Shown here in pieces: positions 7,261 to 14,807 of a DNA stretch of 64,000 bases. The stretch is from CAVVSD01 sp963837655 (GTDB lineage Bacteria > Actinomycetota > Thermoleophilia > Solirubrobacterales > Solirubrobacteraceae): assembly GCA_963837655.1 (NCBI GenBank), contig CAWIOK010000001.1:124001-188000 (forward strand). Reading direction: 5' to 3'. A model generated the notes under the pieces. The model saw only the letters and a program-made list of their open reading frames with translations. It was not told the DNA's origin and ran no database searches. Every line of letters starts with the position of its first letter. The stretch's first letter is position 1. Made by a program: the position numbers and the translations under genes.

Positions 7261-8289
7261 CTACGGCGTGAAGGCGCGCGGCACGCGCAGCTCGGTGAAC
7301 GAGCGGACCGCGTAGCGGTCGGTCATCCCCGCCACGTAGTCGGTGACCCGCTGGGCGAGGGCCGCACCCGGCGCCCCGCCGCCGTCGGGCAGCAGCTCGG
7401 GGTGGTCGGCGAAGTGGTGGAAGAGCGTCGCGACGACGCCCTCGGCCTTCTCGTGCTCGCGCCGCGCCGAGTCGCTGAGGTAGACCTCCTCGAACATGAA
7501 TGAGCGCAGCGCCGCCATCGCGCCGCCGACCTCGGAGCCCTGGACGATGTCGCCGGCCAGGTCGGAGTGCTCGACGAGGTCGTGCACGAGCGTGTCGATG
7601 CGGCGCGGCCCGCTGTCGCCGAGCACCGCGATCGCGTCGTCGGGCAGCTGGCCGCGGTGCAGCACGCCGGCCCGCAGCGCGTCGTCGATGTCGTGGTTGA
7701 GGTAGGCCACGCGGTCGACGATCCGGACGATGCGCCCTTCGAGCGTCGCCGGCTCCGGCGCGCGGCCGGAGTGGCACAGGATCCCGTCGCGGACGGGTTC
7801 GCCGAGGTTGAGGCCCTCGAGGTGATCGACCACGCGCAGCGAGTGCTCCCAGTGCCGGAACCCGGAGCCGAAGCGCTCGCGAAGGCAGGCGTCCAGCGCG
7901 TCCTCGCCGATGTGCCCGAACGGCGGGTGACCCAGGTCGTGACCTAGGCCGATCGCCTCCGTGAGGTCCTCGTTGAGCCCAAGCGCCCGCGCGACGGTGC
8001 GCGAGATCTGCGTGACCTCGAGCGTGTGCGTGAGGCGCGTGCGGAAGTGGTCGCCCTCCGGCGCGATGAACACCTGCGTCTTGTGCTTGAGCCGGCGGAA
8101 CGCCCGGCAGTGCACGATGCGGTCGCGGTCGCGCTGGAACGGCGTCCGCAGCCCGCAGTCCTCCTCGTGGACGGCCCGCCGCGCCGGGTAGGAGCGCGTC
8201 GCCTGCGGCGACAGCCCTGCCTCCTCCCACGCAGCGCGCCGCGCCGCGTATCGCGCTGCGACGGCGCCGGTGGCTGCGTCGGTGTCCAC
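7261..8289 (-). CDS. dgt: dGTP triphosphohydrolase-like protein (dNTPase)
   Basis: An HD-domain dNTPase that splits dNTPs into nucleoside and tripolyphosphate, controlling the dNTP pool. The family signatures are present: CRAFRRLKHKTQVF, the first metal histidine in THTLEVTQI (about residue 88), the HD pair in GLGHDLGHPPFGH (about 117-118) and a later Asp in VDRVAYLNHDIDDALR. The frame is open to 8367, but an earlier start would run through the divergent XRE promoter; GTG at 8289 gives MDTDAATG... The GGAGGT directly abutting this GTG is closer than ideal, so the start is uncertain. Divergent from the XRE gene. Confidence 0.93.
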   Translation of the reverse strand: MDTDAATGAVAARYAARRAAWEEAGLSPQATRSYPARRAVHEEDCGLRTPFQRDRDRIVHCRAFRRLKHKTQVFIAPEGDHFRTRLTHTLEVTQISRTVARALGLNEDLTEAIGLGHDLGHPPFGHIGEDALDACLRERFGSGFRHWEHSLRVVDHLEGLNLGEPVRDGILCHSGRAPEPATLEGRIVRIVDRVAYLNHDIDDALRAGVLHRGQLPDDAIAVLGDSGPRRIDTLVHDLVEHSDLAGDIVQGSEVGGAMAALRSFMFEEVYLSDSARREHEKAEGVVATLFHHFADHPELLPDGGGAPGAALAQRVTDYVAGMTDRYAVRSFTELRVPRAFTP

Positions 8290-8358
8290 ACCTCCATTGT
8301 CGCAGCGACGAGCGCGGATCTGACGAGCGCAGATCGTGTCGTGATTGCGCGACGCGAT

Positions 8359-8374
8359 GTAGCACATGTGCTAC
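8359..8374. promoter_or_regulatory. 16-bp perfect palindrome, probable XRE operator
   Basis: GTAGCACATGTGCTAC reads identically on both strands and lies 9 bp upstream of the XRE regulator start. It overlaps a plausible -10 (TGCTAC, 8369-8374) placed 18 bp after TTGCGC (8345-8350). Autoregulation by the XRE protein is the simplest reading. Confidence 0.55.
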
Positions 8375-8383
8375 GGTCCGTAT

Positions 8384-8650
8384 ATGGTGAGCGACGAGCG
8401 GAAGATGCACACGCGACTCGCGATGCTCCGTGCCGAGCGTGGCGTCTCACGCCGCGAGCTCGCCGACGCCATCGGCGTGCACTACCAGACCGTGGGCTAC
8501 CTCGAGCGGGGTGAGTACAGCCCGAGCCTGGACCTCGCGTTCCGCGTCGCGGAGTACTTCTCGCTCCCGATCGAGGCGGTGTTCTCGCCGCGTCCCTTCC
8601 CCACCCTCACCGCAGAGGCCTACGCCCCCGAGACGATGGAGGCCCGATGA
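8384..8650 (+). CDS. XRE-family HTH regulator (YozG-like)
   Basis: About 88 residues, essentially a lone Cro/C1-type HTH: RLAMLRAERGVSRRELADAI, then GVHYQTVGYLERGEYSPSL and a C-terminal FRVAEYFSLPIEAVF helix. This is the minimal YozG/DUF-associated regulator that typically controls an adjacent small membrane protein. ATG at 8384 is chosen because the upstream ATG at 8366 lies inside the 16-bp palindrome; no clear ribosome site precedes it and the mRNA may be nearly leaderless. An ATG at 8405 is also possible. The stop overlaps the next gene by 4 nt, so the two are translationally coupled. Confidence 0.88.
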   Translation: MVSDERKMHTRLAMLRAERGVSRRELADAIGVHYQTVGYLERGEYSPSLDLAFRVAEYFSLPIEAVFSPRPFPTLTAEAYAPETMEAR

Positions 8651-9111
8651 GCCAGCGCTTCGAGAAGGCCGCCGGCATCAGCCGAGCGAGCTACGAGCAC
8701 TACCCGTGGCGCGGCCGCCTGCGCACCGCGCCCGGACGGGCGGCCGTCCTCGCCCTCTGGATCGCGGCGGGAGCGGCGATCGTCGCCGGGCTGGCGATCG
8801 AGTCCCTTCCCCTCGTCGTGGGCGGCCTCGTCGTGTGGATCCCCGCCATGGGCGCGGTGAACGTCGTCGGGGGTGGCGTGAACGCCATCCGGCGCAGCGA
8901 GCTCGACGAGCGCGAGCTGCGCCAGCGTGAGCGGGCCTGGGCGCTCTCGCACCGATTCATGAGCACCGTCCTCGTCGTCACCTGGGCGGTCGCGTCGGCG
9001 ATCGAGGGACCGGGCCCGTGGGTCGCCATCCTCGCCGGCGTCGCTCTGGTGCACATGGCGGCGCCGTCGCTGCTGCTCGCGGTGCAGGCCCGCCTCCCCG
9101 AGCTCTCCTAG
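8647..9111 (+). CDS. Four-helix membrane protein paired with XRE regulator
   Basis: A 154-residue protein with four predicted transmembrane segments in two hairpins (about residues 31-50, 54-75, 105-123 and 127-146) separated by a charged cytoplasmic stretch rich in Arg/Glu (ELDERELRQRERA). It is coupled by ATGA to the XRE gene. Regulator plus small membrane protein of this size is a recurrent actinobacterial and Firmicutes arrangement with unknown function, sometimes linked to membrane stress. No catalytic motif is visible. The 3' end overlaps recO by 4 nt (CTAG) tail-to-tail. Confidence 0.8.
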   Translation: MSQRFEKAAGISRASYEHYPWRGRLRTAPGRAAVLALWIAAGAAIVAGLAIESLPLVVGGLVVWIPAMGAVNVVGGGVNAIRRSELDERELRQRERAWALSHRFMSTVLVVTWAVASAIEGPGPWVAILAGVALVHMAAPSLLLAVQARLPELS

Positions 9112-9842
9112 CGGAGCGCCGCATCGGCGATCGCCGAGCGCAGGTGCACCCCGGCGTGGTGCTCCGCGGTCTCGGTGATCGCGCGCTCCGCCTGGCGCAG
9201 CGCCCGGGCATCCGCGTCGGGAGAGGTGGCCAATGACGCGCCCAGCGCGCCCGTCATGAACGTGTGCGCCTCCTCGCCGAGCGGGAACGCCCCCGCCTCG
9301 CACGCACCGCACACGACGCCGCCCGCCGCGCCGGAGAAGCCGACGAGATCCTCTGCCTCACCGCACGACGCGCAGGAACCGAGCTGTGGGGCCAGCCCCG
9401 CGGCGACGAGCAGCTTGAGTCGGAACGCGAGCTGGTTGGACCAGGTCGCCAGATCGGGCTCGCGGTCGAGCAGCGCCAGCTCGTTGCAGAGCAGGTGGTA
9501 CGCCGGTGGGTTGGGGTCGCCGTCGCCGAACAGGCGGTTCACCGCGTCACACGCCCGCACGGCGTTGTCGAGCGCGTGCCCGTGCTCTCGCAGATGCGCG
9601 TTGGAAGCAACCGTGTCGGCGCCGGTGACAGTCATGAGATCGCTGCGCCCCTGGTGCAGGACGAGCGCGACGCGGCTGCAGGGCTCCAGCCGGCCGCCGA
9701 ATCGGCTGCGCGACCGGCGCACGCCCTTGGCGATCGCGCTGATGCGTCCCAGATCCGGCGTGTAGAGGTGCAGGATGCGGTCCGCCTCGCCGTAGCGGAT
9801 CGACCGCAACACCACCGCCTCGGACTTCAGGGAACCTGGCAT
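9108..9842 (-). CDS. recO: DNA repair protein RecO
   Basis: A 244-residue RecO, which with RecR loads RecA on SSB-coated DNA in the RecFOR pathway. The N-terminal OB fold begins LKSEAVVLRSIRYGEADRIL and continues TPDLGRISAIAKGVRRSRS. The C-terminal region has a zinc knuckle, CASC then CGAC. The start ATG at 9842 matches the family N-terminus; the frame is open further upstream into the divergent glutaredoxin gene, which rules out a longer protein. It overlaps the upstream convergent gene by 4 nt. Confidence 0.95.
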   Translation of the reverse strand: MPGSLKSEAVVLRSIRYGEADRILHLYTPDLGRISAIAKGVRRSRSRFGGRLEPCSRVALVLHQGRSDLMTVTGADTVASNAHLREHGHALDNAVRACDAVNRLFGDGDPNPPAYHLLCNELALLDREPDLATWSNQLAFRLKLLVAAGLAPQLGSCASCGEAEDLVGFSGAAGGVVCGACEAGAFPLGEEAHTFMTGALGASLATSPDADARALRQAERAITETAEHHAGVHLRSAIADAALR

Positions 9843-9864
9843 CGCACCCGCTATCTTCCATGAC

Positions 9865-10125
9865 GTGCCTGACGTCCTCGTGTACACGACTGAGAACTGC
9901 CCGTTCTGCATCCGGGCCAAGGCGCTGCTCGACGCGCGTGGCGTCGAGTATCGCGAGCTCAACCTCGAACGCGACCCCGACGGTCGCGCCGAGCTGGTCA
10001 AGCAGACCGGGATGATGACCTTCCCACAGGTGATCATCGACGGTCAGCTCGTCGGCGGCTTCCAGGAGACCTTGGCCGCTGATCGCTCCGGCCGCCTGGC
10101 CGAGCTGCTCGCCCAGGCCGCCTAG
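9865..10125 (+). CDS. Glutaredoxin (Grx3-like)
   Basis: An 86-residue dithiol glutaredoxin with the active site CPFC at residues 12-15 (YTTENCPFC). TFPQVIID supplies the cis-proline and GG...QE the glutathione-binding loop. It reduces protein disulfides or glutathionylated thiols with glutathione or, in actinobacteria, mycothiol-linked systems. GTG start at 9865, 22 bp from the divergent recO start. Mycoredoxin is the alternative name for actinobacterial members; mycoredoxins normally carry CxYC, so a Grx3-like reading is favoured. Confidence 0.92.
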   Translation: MPDVLVYTTENCPFCIRAKALLDARGVEYRELNLERDPDGRAELVKQTGMMTFPQVIIDGQLVGGFQETLAADRSGRLAELLAQAA

Positions 10126-10460
10126 CTGCATCGCGCCCGCAAGGGCGCCTCGCGTTCGCTGCAAGAGGTGGCGCAGCGAACGTTGCCAGTTCTCGCACGC
10201 ACTTCTTGCCAGTTGCACGCTGGTGCGCACCCCTGCGTCGCGGCACGCTGTATCCACCTTCCCGGACCACCAGCCGATGGCCGACGACACCACGGACGGT
10301 CAGTCAACGGCGCTCGATCCGGTCCCGGGGTTGGGGGGAACTCCCCCGGACACCAGGATCGGGCGCCGCGGCCGCCCGGAGGTCGTCCACCGGATGCGGA
10401 CGAGTCGGGGAGCCACTGCGCGGAGCACGGCCATGGATGGCCGCTGCTCCCGCGCCGGCG
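10126..10460. other. Intergenic stretch between glutaredoxin and mutM
   Basis: No supported gene. It contains an inverted repeat GTTCGCTGC (10154-10162)/GCAGCGAAC (10173-10181) shortly after the glutaredoxin stop, probably its terminator stem. It also has a direct repeat TTGCCAGTT (10183-10191 and 10206-10214) and the mutM terminator-like hairpin at 10422-10450. An open frame from 10277 on the plus strand has poor composition and runs into mutM, so it was not called. Confidence 0.55.
10422..10450 (-). terminator. Hairpin 3' of mutM
   Basis: GGAGCA-c-GGCCAT-gg-ATGGCC-gc-TGCTCC forms a 12-bp interrupted stem 10 bp past the mutM stop on the reverse strand. No T-run follows. Confidence 0.5.
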
Positions 10461-11321
10461 TCAGACCGCCGCGCGGCGTGATCGGACTCGCGCGCCGCGC
10501 GGCGGGCGCTGGCAGTTCTGACAGACGTAGGTGCCCCGGCCCGCAGCCACGAGCTTGACGATCTCCTCGCCGCACACCGGACACGGCTCGCCCTGGCGGG
10601 TGTGGACGCGGAACTCGTGCTGGAAGGACCCGCGCACACCGTCGGCGTGGCGGAAGTCGTCGATCGTCGAGCCGCCCGCGTCGATCCCGGCCTCGAGCAC
10701 GAGCCGCACGGCGTCGCGCAACGCCTCAAGCTGAGGGCGCTTCAGCCGGCCGGCCGGCGTCAGCGGGTGGATCTGCGCCCGGAAGAGCGCCTCGTCCGCG
10801 TAGATGTTCCCCACACCCGCAACGCGACGCTGATCGAGCAGGAAGGCCTTGACCGGCGCGCGGCGCCCTCGGGCGAGGATGCGCAGGTGCTCCGTCGTGA
10901 AGTCCGGGCCGAGCGGCTCGACGCCCAGGCGCGCGTCGAGGAACGCGTCGCGGGCGCCGGCGCCGACGGCGAGCTCCCCGGTCCCGAACCGGCGGGGATC
11001 GCAGAAGCTCAGCGTGTGGCCGTCGTCGAGGGTCATGAGCACGCGCCGGTACGGGGTGCCCTCCGGCGCGTCGTACAGCAGCGTCCCGGTCATGCGCAGA
11101 TGCATGACCAACGTGACCTCGTCCTCCGCCTCCCACAGCATGTACTTCCCGCGCCGGCCGAGGTGCTCGACGCGCCTGCCGACGAGCGCGTCGACGAGCG
11201 CCTCAGGTGCCAGCGGCTCGCACCACCGGGGGTCGGAGATCTCCAGCGCCCGCAGCGTGCGACCCTCGACCAGCGGCGCAAGCTGGCGGCGGATGGTCTC
11301 GACCTCGGGGAGCTCGGGCAC
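10461..11321 (-). CDS. mutM: Formamidopyrimidine-DNA glycosylase (Fpg/MutM)
   Basis: A 286-residue bifunctional glycosylase/AP lyase removing 8-oxoguanine and formamidopyrimidines. The N-terminus PELPEVETI supplies the catalytic Pro (Pro2 after Met removal) and Glu3. Lys59 lies in the RGKYMLWE loop. The helix-two-turn-helix carries GVGNIYADEALF. The C-terminal zinc finger is Cys247-x2-Cys250 and Cys267-x2-Cys270 with the damage-binding RG in between. Length is slightly long owing to a basic tail after the zinc finger (RPPRGARVRSRR). Single gene, divergent from the DUF3891 gene. Confidence 0.97.
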   Translation of the reverse strand: MPELPEVETIRRQLAPLVEGRTLRALEISDPRWCEPLAPEALVDALVGRRVEHLGRRGKYMLWEAEDEVTLVMHLRMTGTLLYDAPEGTPYRRVLMTLDDGHTLSFCDPRRFGTGELAVGAGARDAFLDARLGVEPLGPDFTTEHLRILARGRRAPVKAFLLDQRRVAGVGNIYADEALFRAQIHPLTPAGRLKRPQLEALRDAVRLVLEAGIDAGGSTIDDFRHADGVRGSFQHEFRVHTRQGEPCPVCGEEIVKLVAAGRGTYVCQNCQRPPRGARVRSRRAAV

Positions 11322-11357
11322 GGCTCCAGAGTAGGGTCGACGCGTGAGGGGCCACTA

Positions 11358-12140
11358 GTGCTGGTGCGCGAGGAGGGCGACGCGATCGTGGTCATCGGCC
11401 AGGCATCGCATGCCTGGCTGTCGGGACAGCTCGCGCGGGCCTGGGGCGGCGACCAGGTGGCGCCGCTGGAACCCCGCGAGGAGGTCTGCCTCGCCGCCGA
11501 GCAGCACGACGTCGGTATGGCGGCCTGGGACCTCTCCCCCGCGCTGAACCCCGACACCGGCCTCCCGCGGAGCTTCCTGCAGATGGAGCTCGCGGTGCAC
11601 CTGGCGCTGTGGACCGCCGCGCCCGAGCATCTGCTGACGCAGAGCCGCTACGCCGCGCTGCTCGTGTCCCGGCACGGGACGATCCTCTATGGCCGGTCGG
11701 ACCTCACCGCCATGGCCCCCGAGCGCGCCGGACCGATCCGCGCGTTCCTCGACCACGGCCATGACGTGCAGGCGAGGCTGATCGCCGAGCTCGGCGTCCC
11801 CGAGGAGGAGGTCGAGCGCAACGGCAGGCTCGTCTTCGCCTGGGACTGGCTGTCGCTGGCGCTCTGCCTGCGGTGGGAGGGGGCCGACACGCCGAACGTG
11901 CCGCTCGCCGACGGGGACGGGCGCCTGCGTTTCGTGCCCACGCAGGACGGGGCGACGCTCGATCCGTGGCCGTTCGCCGTCCCGGAGGTGCAGGTGCACT
12001 GCGAGGGCAGACGGCTGGAGGACCGCTACGACGACGAGGCGGCGATGCAGGCGGCGCTGGCGCGGGCGCCGCTCGTGCGGCTGACGTTCCGCCTCACACG
12101 AACGGGCGACCAGGCATCCCAGGCTCGTCCCGGCCCGTGA
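11358..12140 (+). CDS. DUF3891-family protein
   Basis: About 260 residues, starting at GTG 11358 behind GAGGGG at 6-7 nt spacing. The N-terminal region has QASHAWLSGQLARAWGG and EEVCLAAEQHDVGMAAWD, an HD-domain-like arrangement with His/Asp residues. It is followed by LSRHGTILYG-like and FAWDWLSLALC segments typical of DUF3891. The function is not known; the HD-like pattern suggests metal-dependent hydrolysis, which is inference. Its 3' end overlaps the convergent deoB gene by 47 nt, so one of the two C-termini may be dispensable. Confidence 0.78.
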   Translation: MLVREEGDAIVVIGQASHAWLSGQLARAWGGDQVAPLEPREEVCLAAEQHDVGMAAWDLSPALNPDTGLPRSFLQMELAVHLALWTAAPEHLLTQSRYAALLVSRHGTILYGRSDLTAMAPERAGPIRAFLDHGHDVQARLIAELGVPEEEVERNGRLVFAWDWLSLALCLRWEGADTPNVPLADGDGRLRFVPTQDGATLDPWPFAVPEVQVHCEGRRLEDRYDDEAAMQAALARAPLVRLTFRLTRTGDQASQARPGP

Positions 12141-13242
12141 GCCAGCGGTGCACGCTCGCCCCGACGTCGGCGAGCGCGCCGTCGTGGCGATGCCCGGCGA
12201 CCCCGGGCGCGACGGCCAGCAGCGGCGCGTACTCCCGCGTGTGGTCGGTGTGCGGCGCAGCCGGGTCGCAGCCGTGGTCCGCGGTGAGCACGAGGAGGTC
12301 CTGGTCGGTCAGCCGGCCGAGCCACCGCTCCACCTCCGCGTCGATGACCGCCAGCGCCCTGGCGAAGCCGTCGACGTCCTTGCGGTGCCCGTAGACCTGA
12401 TCGGTCTCGACCAGGTTGGTGAAGCCCAGACCGCGGTCGAGGCCGTCGATGAGCTCGGCCGTCGACGCGAGCGCGATCGCGTTCGTCGCCCCCGGATGGC
12501 TCTCGGTGATGCCGACCCCGGCGAAGAGGTCGCGGATCTTCCCCACCGCGTGCACCGGGATACCACCGTCGGTGAGGACGTCCAGGTACGAGCGCGACGG
12601 CGGCTGCAGCGACAGGTCCTTGCGGCCCTCCGTGCGCCGCCACGCGCCCGACTCGCCGTCGAAGGGGCGCGCGATGACCCGGCCGACCGCGTGCTCGCCG
12701 CGCATCACCTCGCGGGCGCCGCGGCAGACCTCGACGAGCTGCGCCTCGCTCAGGACGCTCGTGTGCGCGGCGATCTGCAGCACCGAGTCCTGCGAGGTGT
12801 AGAGGATGAGCGCGCCCGTCCGCAGGTGCTCGTCCGCGAACGTGTCGATCACAGCGATGCCGTTGTACGGCCGGTTGCACAAGAACGTGTGGCCCGTGGC
12901 CTGCTCGAGGTCGGCCACGACGTCGTGCGGGAACCCGTCGGGGTAGGTGCGAAGCCGGACGTCGGGGATCGCGCCCATGAGCTCCCAGTGCCCGGTGACC
13001 GACTCCTTGCCCGGTCCCTGCGCGCCGATCCGGCCGTGGACGACCGGATGCTCCGCGGGCGCGACGCCCGCGATCTCGATGATCGATCCCAGACCGAGGC
13101 GCTGCAGGGTCGGGAGCTCCAGCCGGCCGACGGCCTGCGCGAGATGGCCCAGCGTGTTGGCGCCGGCGTCCCCGTACTCGGCGGCGTCCGGGAGCTCGCC
13201 GGCCCCGCACGCGTCGATCACGACCACGAAGGCGCGCCGCAT
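12094..13242 (-). CDS. deoB: Phosphopentomutase
   Basis: A 382-residue DeoB-type phosphopentomutase interconverting ribose/deoxyribose 1- and 5-phosphates in nucleoside salvage. It is a member of the alkaline-phosphatase superfamily with two Mn ions. Visible motifs are VVVIDACGAGELPDA (metal Asp10), GKESVTGHWELMG with the phospho-acceptor threonine region, SHPGATNAIA, ETDQVYGHRKDVDGF, and TADHGCDPAAPHTDHTRE supplying metal Asp and His residues. ATG at 13242 fits the family start. It ends inside the convergent DUF3891 gene and lies 22 bp downstream of xerD. Confidence 0.95.
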   Translation of the reverse strand: MRRAFVVVIDACGAGELPDAAEYGDAGANTLGHLAQAVGRLELPTLQRLGLGSIIEIAGVAPAEHPVVHGRIGAQGPGKESVTGHWELMGAIPDVRLRTYPDGFPHDVVADLEQATGHTFLCNRPYNGIAVIDTFADEHLRTGALILYTSQDSVLQIAAHTSVLSEAQLVEVCRGAREVMRGEHAVGRVIARPFDGESGAWRRTEGRKDLSLQPPSRSYLDVLTDGGIPVHAVGKIRDLFAGVGITESHPGATNAIALASTAELIDGLDRGLGFTNLVETDQVYGHRKDVDGFARALAVIDAEVERWLGRLTDQDLLVLTADHGCDPAAPHTDHTREYAPLLAVAPGVAGHRHDGALADVGASVHRWLTGRDEPGMPGRPFV

Positions 13243-13264
13243 GGCCCCGGATGATGTCAGCCGA

Positions 13265-14218
13265 TCAGCCCGTCCGCGCCCGCGGGTGCGCTTTGAAATA
13301 CACGTCCTTGAGGCGCTCAGCCGACAGGTGCGTGTAGATCTGCGTCGTGGCGATGTCGGCGTGGCCGAGCATCTCCTGCAGCGACCGCAGGTCGCAGCCG
13401 CCCGCAAGCAGGTGCGTGGCGAACGTGTGGCGCAGCGTGTGCGGGCTCATGCGGTCGTCGAGGCCCGCGGCGCGCGCGTGGCGCTGGACGATCTTGTAGA
13501 GCCCCTGGCGCGTGAGGCCGCTCCCGCGCTGGTTGAGGAACAGGTGGCGCTCGTCGCGCAGCCCGATGAGGGCGGGACGGCCTCGCTCGAGGTACGCGCG
13601 GACCGCGGTGATCGCCTCCCGGCCGACCGGGACCAGGCGCTCCTTGCTGCCCTTGCCGCGCGCTCGCAGGACCGCCATCCGCAGGTCGAGGTCGCCGACC
13701 TCGAGGTCGATCGCCTCGCTCGCGCGCAGCCCGCACGCGTACATGAGCTCCAGCAGCGCGCGGTCGCGCAGCGCCGCAGGCGTCGTGCCCCGGGGCGTGA
13801 TCAGCAGGCTCGCCACCTCCCCGCGGGTCAGAACCTGGGGCAGCTTCTGGCTCTTGCGCGGCGCGCGCAGCTCATGAGTTGGATCGTGCTCGATGACGCC
13901 CTCGCGCCGCAGATGGCGGTAGAAGGACCGCAGGCACGCGGTCTTGCGCTGCAGCGTCGCCGGCGCGACCGCGGGACGCTCGTCGCTGCCGACGGCGAGA
14001 TCGGAGAGGAAGGACGCGAGATCCTCGTGCTTCGCCGCGGCCGGATCGACCCCCCGCCGGCGTAGGTGCTCTCCCAGTTGCAGCAGGTCCGTCCGGTAGG
14101 CCTCGAGCGTGTTGCGCGAGAGCCCGCGCTCGAACTCCAGGTAGGCGAGGAAGTCCAGGATCCGGGAGGACATGTCGCTTGCGGGCTCGAGCGTCGGGGG
14201 GTCGGTCGTGGCCGTCAC
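13265..14218 (-). CDS. xerD: Tyrosine site-specific recombinase XerD
   Basis: About 317 residues. The SAM-like core-binding domain begins LDFLAYLEFERGLSRNTL. The catalytic domain carries Arg165 (CGLRASE), Lys189 (GKGSKE), His260/Arg263 (HTLRHTF), His286 (GHADIATT) and the nucleophile Tyr295, numbered from the GTG at 14218. With XerC it resolves chromosome dimers at dif. Starts at 14236 (GTG) and 14173 (ATG) are alternatives; 14218 has an AGAGGAG ribosome site close by. The position after Nudix and before deoB resembles other actinobacteria. Confidence 0.95.
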   Translation of the reverse strand: MTATTDPPTLEPASDMSSRILDFLAYLEFERGLSRNTLEAYRTDLLQLGEHLRRRGVDPAAAKHEDLASFLSDLAVGSDERPAVAPATLQRKTACLRSFYRHLRREGVIEHDPTHELRAPRKSQKLPQVLTRGEVASLLITPRGTTPAALRDRALLELMYACGLRASEAIDLEVGDLDLRMAVLRARGKGSKERLVPVGREAITAVRAYLERGRPALIGLRDERHLFLNQRGSGLTRQGLYKIVQRHARAAGLDDRMSPHTLRHTFATHLLAGGCDLRSLQEMLGHADIATTQIYTHLSAERLKDVYFKAHPRARTG

Positions 14219-14276
14219 CGCTCCTCTTTCGTCCACGCCGCGCGGCGGCCCTGCATGCGCAACGCGGCGTGCGGTG

Positions 14277-14807
14277 TCAGCCCCGTGTCCGGCGCAGCAG
14301 CAGCAGGCCTATGAGCGTCTTGGCGTCCACGCAGGCGTCGATGGCGCCGTCGAGGTCGGACAGCGGCCAGCGGACGACCTCGATGCGCTCGTCCTCGTCG
14401 GTCTCCGGCTGCTCGACCTGGCGCAGGCCCGTCGCGAGGTAGAGGTGGACGGCCTCGTTGGTGAACCCGGCGCTCGTGAAGTACGTGGTCATGTGGGTCC
14501 ACGTGTCGGCCGCCAGCCCGAGCTCCTCGGCGAGCTCGCGCTTGGCCGCGTGCTCCGGCGCCTCCCCCGGGACGTCGAGTCTGCCTGCCGGGATCTCGAG
14601 CAGGTCGTCGCGCATGATCGCCTCGCGCGGCTGGCGGACGAGCCAGAGGCGCTCGTCGTCGTGGACGACCATCCCGACGGCGCCGCCGTGCTCGACGTAG
14701 TCGCGCTCGACCTCCTCGCCGTCGGCGTGCCGGAAGCGCGCCTTGAAGACGCGGAAGATCCGGCCCTCGTAGACGGACTGTCCGCCGATCCGCTCGAAGC
14801 TGGGCAC
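14277..14807 (-). CDS. Nudix hydrolase, ADP-ribose pyrophosphatase type
   Basis: A 176-residue Nudix protein. The Nudix box is GRLDVPGEAPEHAAKRELAEELG in two parts (GRLDVPGE, then REL-EELG), with one extra residue between the Gly and Glu, as in actinobacterial ADP-ribose pyrophosphatases. The upstream LLEIPAG strand and downstream YFTSAGFTNEAVHLYLA loop are typical of the ADPRase subfamily, which splits ADP-ribose to AMP and ribose 5-phosphate. GTG start at 14807 immediately follows the M20 peptidase stop, with GAGGAG 6 nt upstream, so translation is coupled. Confidence 0.92.
   Translation of the reverse strand: MPSFERIGGQSVYEGRIFRVFKARFRHADGEEVERDYVEHGGAVGMVVHDDERLWLVRQPREAIMRDDLLEIPAGRLDVPGEAPEHAAKRELAEELGLAADTWTHMTTYFTSAGFTNEAVHLYLATGLRQVEQPETDEDERIEVVRWPLSDLDGAIDACVDAKTLIGLLLLRRTRG

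Noticed and set aside
10277..10558. Small gene starting at ATG 10277 on the plus strand
   Set aside because: Low-complexity Arg/Gly/Pro product, overlaps the mutM 3' end, no ribosome site.
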